The notes beneath the pieces are model-generated. The model ran no database searches. It was given only the letters and a program-made list of their open reading frames with translations, and was not told the DNA's origin. This document shows, one piece after another, positions 30,421-35,899 of a stretch of 35,899 bases of DNA. Numbering within the stretch: the first letter of the stretch is position 1; each line of letters starts with the position of its first letter. The stretch is from Natrinema mahii (lineage in GTDB: Archaea > Halobacteriota > Halobacteria > Halobacteriales > Natrialbaceae), in NCBI GenBank assembly GCA_000690595.2, contig JHUT02000018.1, positions 1-35,899 on the forward strand, in the 5' to 3' direction. The position numbers and the translations under genes are program-made.

Positions 30421-30891
30421 CTAGAGTTCGACGCCGCTCGGGATCAGGCTGTGCTGGCGAAGCAGACTGCCGTCGTCGTCGTAGACGAGGAAGGTTCCTT
30501 TGTCGTAGGTGACGAACGGGTCGCCGTCGAGCGTGATCGTGACTTCGTAACGACCCTCGTCCTCGGCGGCCGCCTCGCCGTAGCCCCGGGCCGCGCGGAT
30601 GAACTGCAGGACATCGTCGGCGTCCTCGTTGAGCTCGAGGATGAACTCGCCGGTGATCCGGTTGGTCACGCTCACGACTCCCGTGGTGTCGTCCCCGAGC
30701 GGTCCCTGGAGCCGGAGCGCGACGTCGGTCTCGCTCGCCTCGAGGACGTCGCCGTCGGGACCAGTCAGGCGCTCGCGAAGCATCGTCGCCGGGCCGGTGA
30801 AGTCGATCGATACCGATGGCTTTCGGGGTTCGCCGTCGGTCTCGACCCAGTCGATGTGCGTGACGTCTAACGTGAAGTGCTCGCGCCTCAT
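30421..30891 (-). CDS. DUF5793-like haloarchaeal protein
   Basis: A 156-residue soluble protein starting MRREHFTLDVTHIDWVETDG at ATG 30891. It has beta-rich segments (PSVSIDFTGPATMLRERLTG, TGVVSVTNRITGEFILELNE), LQFIRAARGYGEAAAEDEGR, and a C-terminal GTFLVYDDDGSLLRQHSLIP. I recognise it as a conserved haloarchaeal family (I believe DUF5793) of unknown function. It lies upstream of the ABC ATPase gene on the same strand, but the intervening promoter suggests separate transcription. Confidence 0.82.
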   Translation of the reverse strand: MRREHFTLDVTHIDWVETDGEPRKPSVSIDFTGPATMLRERLTGPDGDVLEASETDVALRLQGPLGDDTTGVVSVTNRITGEFILELNEDADDVLQFIRAARGYGEAAAEDEGRYEVTITLDGDPFVTYDKGTFLVYDDDGSLLRQHSLIPSGVEL

Positions 30892-31069
30892 TCCGTACGC
30901 GGTAGTTCGGACTCCCGCGGTATGAACGTAACGCACGACACCCCGTTCATACGGTGGGGTCGACACGCGTCACGTCGCCGTCGGCACGCATCGCGTCGCG
31001 GCGGTCGGTGACGCGAACGGCCGTCTCATTTATGACGGTCGCGTCCGGACGTGTCACGAAACCCTGATC

Positions 31070-32905
31070 ATGGACCAGCGGGACACGACTCCCCGAGCCG
31101 ACGACGAGCCGACAGCGGTCGACAGCGCAGCCGACGGGGCCGTCGAGGGGATTCCGGAGCCGGCCGCGGGCGACGACGCCGGGGACTCGACGATCGAGAC
31201 CGCGCGGCGGGTCGTCCGGCGGGTCCTCGAGACGCTCCGGGGATCGACCGTCGACGTCGGCGACTACGAGCCGGACGCGCACGGGCCGCTCGTGGCCCTC
31301 GATGACCCCGGCGACCTCGAGGTGATCGAGCGCTACTGGGTCGACGCGCCCTTCTCGTTCGTCTCGATCGGCTACGATCACGAGGCCAACGAACACCGCT
31401 ACCGACCCGTCGAACCGCGGCTGCGCGAGGACGAAGCGGTCCTGCTCGAGACGCTGTTCGAAGACGTCCGCGATCCGCTCTTATATCGCGCGGAGGACGG
31501 CGACGATATCGAGTCCCTGCTCCGGGAGACGGTCCGGGAGTACCTCGAGCGCTACGGTGCCGCGGTCGACACCGCGACGTTCTACCGGCTGTTTTACTAC
31601 CTCTACCGGGACTTTCGGGGCTACGGCCGGCTCGCGCCGATCATGCACGATCCCCACGTCGAGGACGTCTCCTGTGACGGCTACGAGCTGCCGATCTTCG
31701 TCTACCACGACGAGTACACCGACGTCGAGACCAGTATCTCGTTCCAAGCCGACGCGCTCGATCGGTTCGTCGTCGGACTCGCCCAGCACTCGGGGCGACA
31801 CATCTCGATCGGCGACCCGATGGTCGAGACGACCCTGCCGGACGGCTCGCGGGCCGAACTCGCGCTCGGCGAGGAGGTGACGCCCCGCGGCTCGGCCTTT
31901 ACCATCCGCAAGTACGCCGACGACCCCTTCACCCCGATCGACCTGCTCGAGTACGGCACCTTCGGCGTCGAACAGCTGGCCTACCTCTGGCTGGCGATCG
32001 AACACAACAAGAGTCTGATCTTCGCGGGCGGAACCGCCTCGGGGAAGACGACGAGCATGAACGCCGTCTCGATGTTCGTCCCGCCCCGTTCGAAGGTGGT
32101 GACGATCGAGGACACCCGCGAACTGCAGCTCTCTCACGATAACTGGCTCTCCGCGATCACCCGCGAGCGGGTCCACGAGGGGACCGACGTGACGATGTAT
32201 GACCTGTTGCGATCGGCGCTGCGTCACCGCCCAGAGTACATCGTCGTCGGCGAGGTCCGCGGCGAGGAAGCGATGACGCTCTTTCAGGCCATGAACACGG
32301 GCCACACGACCTACTCGACGATGCACGCCGACTCGGTCCAGACGGCGATCAACCGCCTCGAGAGCGAGCCGATCAACGTCCCCCGGTCGATGGTCCAGAG
32401 CCTCGATATCCTCTCGGTCCAGACCCTGACCCGGACCGACGACGGGCGCGTGCGCCGCAACAAGGTCCTCGCCGAGATCGAGGGCGTCGACCAGCGCACC
32501 GGCGAACTCGACTACTCGACGGCCTACCGGTGGGACAGCGAGAGCGACAGCTTCCGGAGCGCCAATAGCCGCGTTCTCTCGGAGATCCGCGACGAGCGTG
32601 GCTGGAGCCAGACGGAACTGCTCACCGAACTCGGGAACCGCGAGCGATTCCTCGAGTACCTCCGCGAGAACGGGATCAACGACTACCGGCGGTTCACCGC
32701 GCTGGTCAACGAGTACTACAGCGACCGAGCGGGCGTCCTCGAGCGGATCGGGGTCGAGGGCGGGCCCGAGGCCGACGACGGGACCGACGAGGGGCACGGG
32801 GACAAGAGCCGAACCGAGGACGGGGTCGCTGACGAGGGCGTTCCGACCGCCGACGCCGACGCCGCGGACTCGAGCGGGGAAACGGGCCTGCCCCGAGACC
32901 GATGA
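31070..32905 (+). CDS. pilB: type II/IV secretion system ATPase (archaeal PilB/GspE)
   Basis: 611 residues. The N-terminal 90 are acidic and likely disordered, followed by YVDAPFSFVSIGY-like and YLYRDFRGYGRLAPIMHDPH segments of the secretion ATPase N-domain. The C-terminal ATPase has Walker A AGGTASGKTTS (about 320-330), an Asp box VVTIEDTRELQL, Walker B RPEYIVVGEVRGEE (about 387-400) and a His box TTYSTMHADS. A helical extension rich in Asp, Glu and Arg follows to the end. It powers assembly of type IV pilus-like fibres. Its stop overlaps the start of the PilC gene (ATGA at 32902-32905). No pilin gene is seen nearby. Confidence 0.92.
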   Translation: MDQRDTTPRADDEPTAVDSAADGAVEGIPEPAAGDDAGDSTIETARRVVRRVLETLRGSTVDVGDYEPDAHGPLVALDDPGDLEVIERYWVDAPFSFVSIGYDHEANEHRYRPVEPRLREDEAVLLETLFEDVRDPLLYRAEDGDDIESLLRETVREYLERYGAAVDTATFYRLFYYLYRDFRGYGRLAPIMHDPHVEDVSCDGYELPIFVYHDEYTDVETSISFQADALDRFVVGLAQHSGRHISIGDPMVETTLPDGSRAELALGEEVTPRGSAFTIRKYADDPFTPIDLLEYGTFGVEQLAYLWLAIEHNKSLIFAGGTASGKTTSMNAVSMFVPPRSKVVTIEDTRELQLSHDNWLSAITRERVHEGTDVTMYDLLRSALRHRPEYIVVGEVRGEEAMTLFQAMNTGHTTYSTMHADSVQTAINRLESEPINVPRSMVQSLDILSVQTLTRTDDGRVRRNKVLAEIEGVDQRTGELDYSTAYRWDSESDSFRSANSRVLSEIRDERGWSQTELLTELGNRERFLEYLRENGINDYRRFTALVNEYYSDRAGVLERIGVEGGPEADDGTDEGHGDKSRTEDGVADEGVPTADADAADSSGETGLPRDR

Positions 32906-34968
32906 GGCTGGTTCCCCTCCTCCCGCTGGCGGTCGCGCTGTCGTGTCTCGCCCCGATCGCGGCGGCGAGATACGTCGACCGGATCGATCGCGTGCTCGCC
33001 CGGATCGCGAACCGGGGCTTCGGTTCCCACGTCGACCGGTTTCGCGGCGAGCGACCGGACCGGCGGGCGGCCCTGCGGGCCGCACAGCTCCCGACGACCG
33101 GTCGCGAGTACGGGGCGACGACGCTGCTGTACGCCGTGATCGCCACCGTCGTCGGTGCCGTCCTCGGGATCTACGTCGGCTGGGGGCTCCTGTCGCTGCT
33201 CGCGATCGATCCCGAGACCATACGGGCGGCGGTACCGGCCCCCCTCGAGTTCCTCGCGGGGCTGGCCGGCGTCCCGTCGCTGTCCGCGATCGAACTCGCC
33301 GCGCTCCTGCTCGGCTCGGCGGTGACCGTCGGGGCCGTCGCCGGCGCGGGGACCTACTGGTTCCGGTGGTGGTATCCGAGCCACGTCGCCGACGGCCGCG
33401 CCCGCCGGATCGAGGCCAGTCTGCCCGCGGCCATCGCCTTCCTCTATGCCCTCTCGAAGAGCGGGATGGCCGTCCCCGACACGGTCCGGGTCCTCGCCGA
33501 CCAGGAGGACACCTACGGCGAGGTCGCCGCCGAGTTCTCGGTCGCGGTCAGGGAGATGGACACGTTCGGCACCGACGTCATCACCGCCCTCGAGACGATG
33601 GGGCGGCGCTCGCCGAGCCCGCAGTTCCGGGAGTTCACCGAGAACCTCGTCGGCGTCCTCCGGAGCGGGCAGTCCCTCTCGACGTTCCTCGAGCGCCAGT
33701 ATCAAGACTACCGTGAGGAGGCCGAGTCCCAGCAAGAGAGCGCGCTCGGGCTGCTCGCGACGCTGGCCGAAGCCTACGTCACGGTGCTGGTCGCGGGTCC
33801 GCTCTTCCTGATCACCATCCTCGTGGTCATCGGGATCGCCGCGGGCGAGACGTTCGGCCAGTTGCAGCTCCTCGTCTACCTGTTCCTGCCGCTTGCGAAC
33901 CTCGGGTTCGTCGTCTACCTGAGTACGGTGACCGAGGACCTCACGCCGGGCCGTGGCTCCAGCGGGGGCGAGCAGGGCCTCGAGTCCCCGTCGGTCGACG
34001 CCGTCCCGACCGACCGCGCCCCCGATCTGCCGGGGGCTCGACCGCATCCCAACGTCGAGCGCGTTCGGTACTACCGGCGGCTCCGCGGACTCCGCGAGCG
34101 ACTCGGACGGCCGCTCCGAACGCTCGTCGAACGGCCGTCGCTGACGTTCGCGATCACCGTCCCCCTCGTCCTCGCGGCCTTCGTCGCCCGCCACTCGCTC
34201 TCCGCTGGCGAGGTCTCGGTGACCGCGGTCGACGACACCGTCGCGGTTGGGGCCCTGTTCGCGATCGGCGTCTTCGCGGTCGCTGAGGAAGTCCGGCGTC
34301 GCCGGCTCTCGGCGATCGAGGCCGCGGTGCCGGACCTGCTCGATCGACTCGCCAGCGTCAACGAGGCCGGGACATCGATCGTCTCGGCGATCGACCGGGT
34401 CCGCGACTCCGAACTCGGACCGCTCGGCGACGAACTCGACCGTGTCTGGGCCGACGTCGAGTGGGGCGCGGACCTCCAGACCGCACTCCACCGGTTCGAG
34501 GGCCGCGTCGGCACCCGGTCGGTCTCCCGGGTCGTGACGCTGCTGACCGAATCAATGACGGCCAGTGGCAACCTCGGGACCACGCTCCGCATCGCCGCGC
34601 GCGGCGCCGCCGCCGACCGCCGACTCGAGCGCGAGCGCCGACAGACGATGGTCGAGTACGTGGTCGTCGTCTACGTCTCCTTTCTGGTCTTTCTGTTCAT
34701 CATCGGCGTGCTGTCGGGCTATCTCCTGCCGAATCTCCCGGCCGAGGGGGCGGAGATCGCCTCGGGGTCCGGCACGACCGAACTGGGTGGTCTCTCGGGA
34801 GGCGACGCCGACGCCTACGCGATGCTGTTTTACCACGCGACGCTGGTGCAGGGACTGCTGTCGGGACTGATCGCCGGCCAGTTGAGTACCGGCGACATCA
34901 GCGCCGGCGCGAAACACGCCGCCGTCATGCTCGCGCTCGCTATCGGGCTCTTCACGGTCGTCCTGTGA
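32902..34968 (+). CDS. pilC: type II secretion system F-family membrane protein (archaeal PilC)
   Basis: 688 residues with two T2SSF modules. The first has helices around residues 70-165, the core PAAIAFLYALSKSGMAVPDT and ETMGRRSPSPQFREFTENLV, and paired membrane helices near 290-345. The second repeats the layout: FAITVPLVLAAFVARHSLSA, then AVPDLLDRLASVNEAGTSIV, then QTMVEYVVVVYVSFLVFLFI and C-terminal helices. A Gly/Ser/Pro-rich linker (about 350-375) separates them. It is the membrane platform that pairs with the PilB ATPase. Translational coupling by a four-base overlap supports one complex. Confidence 0.92.
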   Translation: MRLVPLLPLAVALSCLAPIAAARYVDRIDRVLARIANRGFGSHVDRFRGERPDRRAALRAAQLPTTGREYGATTLLYAVIATVVGAVLGIYVGWGLLSLLAIDPETIRAAVPAPLEFLAGLAGVPSLSAIELAALLLGSAVTVGAVAGAGTYWFRWWYPSHVADGRARRIEASLPAAIAFLYALSKSGMAVPDTVRVLADQEDTYGEVAAEFSVAVREMDTFGTDVITALETMGRRSPSPQFREFTENLVGVLRSGQSLSTFLERQYQDYREEAESQQESALGLLATLAEAYVTVLVAGPLFLITILVVIGIAAGETFGQLQLLVYLFLPLANLGFVVYLSTVTEDLTPGRGSSGGEQGLESPSVDAVPTDRAPDLPGARPHPNVERVRYYRRLRGLRERLGRPLRTLVERPSLTFAITVPLVLAAFVARHSLSAGEVSVTAVDDTVAVGALFAIGVFAVAEEVRRRRLSAIEAAVPDLLDRLASVNEAGTSIVSAIDRVRDSELGPLGDELDRVWADVEWGADLQTALHRFEGRVGTRSVSRVVTLLTESMTASGNLGTTLRIAARGAAADRRLERERRQTMVEYVVVVYVSFLVFLFIIGVLSGYLLPNLPAEGAEIASGSGTTELGGLSGGDADAYAMLFYHATLVQGLLSGLIAGQLSTGDISAGAKHAAVMLALAIGLFTVVL

Positions 34969-34984
34969 AGCGCTGGCCGTCGAT

Positions 34985-35155
34985 GAGAAACCCTTTAGTC
35001 CCCGACGGCGGAAGCGATAGTGGGAAGCGCACGGCCGCAAATCCGACTCCGCCGCCCGCTCTTTGGGGCGGCTTGGGATTGCGGAAGTGCAGACGAGAGC
35101 AGTACTGCCATCGGGCAGTACGACACAGCGGTCAGTGCGATTCCTATCCTCAACA
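34985..35155 (+). promoter_or_regulatory. structured leader and promoter of rps15
   Basis: A TATA-like ccctttagtc lies at 34991-35000, giving an unusually long leader of about 130 bases before ATG 35156. The leader can form a bulged stem (ccgcaaatcc 35035-35044 with ggattgcgg 35076-35084) holding an inner gccgccc/gggcggc hairpin (35051-35057 with 35066-35072). A second, perfect 8-bp hairpin lies at 35102-35121 with loop atcg. No gene is visible. Autoregulation by S15 or a small RNA are possible readings. Confidence 0.5.
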
Positions 35156-35629
35156 ATGGCACGAATGCACACCCGCCGACGCGGCTCGTCCGGTTCGGAC
35201 AAGCCCTCGGCAGACGAACCACCGGAGTGGAGCGACGTCGACCCCGAAGACATCGAATCGCGGGTCGTCGAACTGGCAGAGCAGGGTCACGACCCCAGCC
35301 AGATCGGGATGAAGCTGCGTGACGAGGGCGTCACCGGCACCCCGATCCCGGACGTCAAGCTGGCGACCGGGAAGAAGATCACCGAGATCCTCGAGGAAAA
35401 CGACGCGCGCCGCGACATCCCCGAGGACCTCTGGAACCTGATGGTGCGCGCAGTGCGCCTGCGCGAACACATGCAGCAGAACCAGCAGGACCACCAGAAC
35501 AAGCGCGCCCTACAGAACACCGAAGCGAAGGTCCGCCGCCTGGCCGACTACTACCGCGGCGACGAACTCGAGCCTGACTTCACGTACACGCCCGAGTTCG
35601 CGCAGGAACTCGTCGAGGACGCCGAGTAA
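35156..35629 (+). CDS. rps15: 30S ribosomal protein S15 (archaeal/eukaryal type)
   Basis: 157 residues starting MARMHTRRRGSSGSDKPSAD, an N-terminal extension typical of archaeal S15 and eukaryal S13e. GMKLRDEGVTGTPIPDVKLA and LVRAVRLREHMQQNQQDHQN-type helices bind 16S rRNA. ATG 35156 is favoured because the family begins M-A-R-M-H. It ends six bases before the partial downstream gene, so they are likely co-transcribed. Confidence 0.96.
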   Translation: MARMHTRRRGSSGSDKPSADEPPEWSDVDPEDIESRVVELAEQGHDPSQIGMKLRDEGVTGTPIPDVKLATGKKITEILEENDARRDIPEDLWNLMVRAVRLREHMQQNQQDHQNKRALQNTEAKVRRLADYYRGDELEPDFTYTPEFAQELVEDAE

Positions 35630-35635
35630 CGCCAC

Positions 35636-35899
35636 ATGGCAACCGAGGGTCGATCCGCACCGTCGTCGTCCGCCACGACCGCGCTCGAGAGCGCCGGCTT
35701 CGTCCGGCTGATCGCGCGGGCCGATGGCGACGCGATCGCCGCCGGCGCCCTCCTCGCGAGGGCGCTCGCCGACCGCGACACGCCGTACCAGATCACCGTC
35801 GGCCGAACGGTTGCCGAGCGATCGGCGCGCATGCGCGCGCCGACCGCCGACGGCGACGCCACGGTCGTCGTCGGCACCGCCGACGCGGCCGCCGCCGAC
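35636..35899 (+). CDS. RecJ/DHH-type exonuclease-like protein, N-terminal part
   Basis: The first 88 codons only; the window ends inside the gene. The segment SSSATTALESAGFVRLIARA followed by DGDAIAAGALLARALADRD and TVGRTVAERSARM resembles the start of haloarchaeal RecJ-like DHH proteins (ADGDAIAA is the first DHH-family strand and helix). The Asp residues of the DHH motifs lie beyond the edge. It follows rps15 by six bases, an arrangement seen in haloarchaeal ribosomal operons as I recall it. Confidence is limited by truncation. Confidence 0.7.
   Translation, partial: MATEGRSAPSSSATTALESAGFVRLIARADGDAIAAGALLARALADRDTPYQITVGRTVAERSARMRAPTADGDATVVVGTADAAAAD

Noticed and set aside
35035-35121. 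tRNA gene in the rps15 leader
   Set aside because: The stems do not form a cloverleaf and no TTC-loop or anticodon arm is present.

Overview
The window is chromosomal DNA of an extremely halophilic archaeon (class Halobacteria). Most of it is GC-rich and codes for Asp/Glu-rich proteins. It carries archaeal hallmarks: TATA boxes 25-35 bases before near-leaderless starts, DGGGP synthase for ether lipids, an archaeal 7S/SRP RNA, RNase P component 4, a PilB/PilC secretion pair, Trm112 and archaeal-type S15. Several haloarchaea-only families point the same way. The genus cannot be fixed from the sequence alone.

Layout. Bases 1-2327 look like the inner end of an integrated element abutting the 3' end of a tRNA-Arg(TCG) gene. 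They hold an AT-rich gene for a GIY-YIG/AlbA_2 fusion, a cluster of strong hairpins, and a probably truncated DNA-binding-like gene. From 2328 the sequence is ordinary core chromosome: tRNA-Arg, a small acidic protein, DGGGP synthase, a RecA/KaiC-like ATPase, a CoA-binding protein and cysteine synthase. A coiled-coil protein, a frame-shifted Hsp20 relic and a degenerate NAD synthetase paralogue follow. Then come SRP RNA, a lipoprotein, and an RNase P4 - YhbY - MscS run.

Bases 11.6-16.3 kb hold two paralogous Tat lipoproteins of the peptide/nickel-type solute-binding family. They flank a PAP2/IPC-synthase-like membrane enzyme. In both, the lobe that normally ends the protein sits at the N-terminus and the C-terminus ends where that lobe should begin, which reads as a circular permutation. 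No permease or ATPase lies beside them. I consider this the most interesting signal in the window.

Bases 16.3-24.9 kb carry a Gly-rich protein, a DUF2797 protein, a detached Tat-lipoprotein signal peptide overlapping a beta-helix protein, and a BsuPI-like protein. They also carry a CbiX chelatase coupled to a DR2241-type Fe-S protein, a Trm112-like pair, adenylosuccinate synthetase and a winged-helix regulator. A 90-bp palindrome resembling a MITE (24922-25011) separates these from an 893-residue modular protein. The right end has UPF0058 and DUF998 proteins, an iron-type ABC ATPase with a DtxR-like palindrome in its promoter, a DUF5793-like protein, a pilB-pilC operon, and rps15 with a structured leader followed by a partial RecJ/DHH-like gene.

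Functional links seen directly are overlaps or tight spacing: cbiX/DR2241, pilB/pilC, yhbY/mscS, SBP1/PAP2, trm112/membrane protein, and mini-lipoprotein/beta-helix. Family names come from motif recognition; no database search was run.
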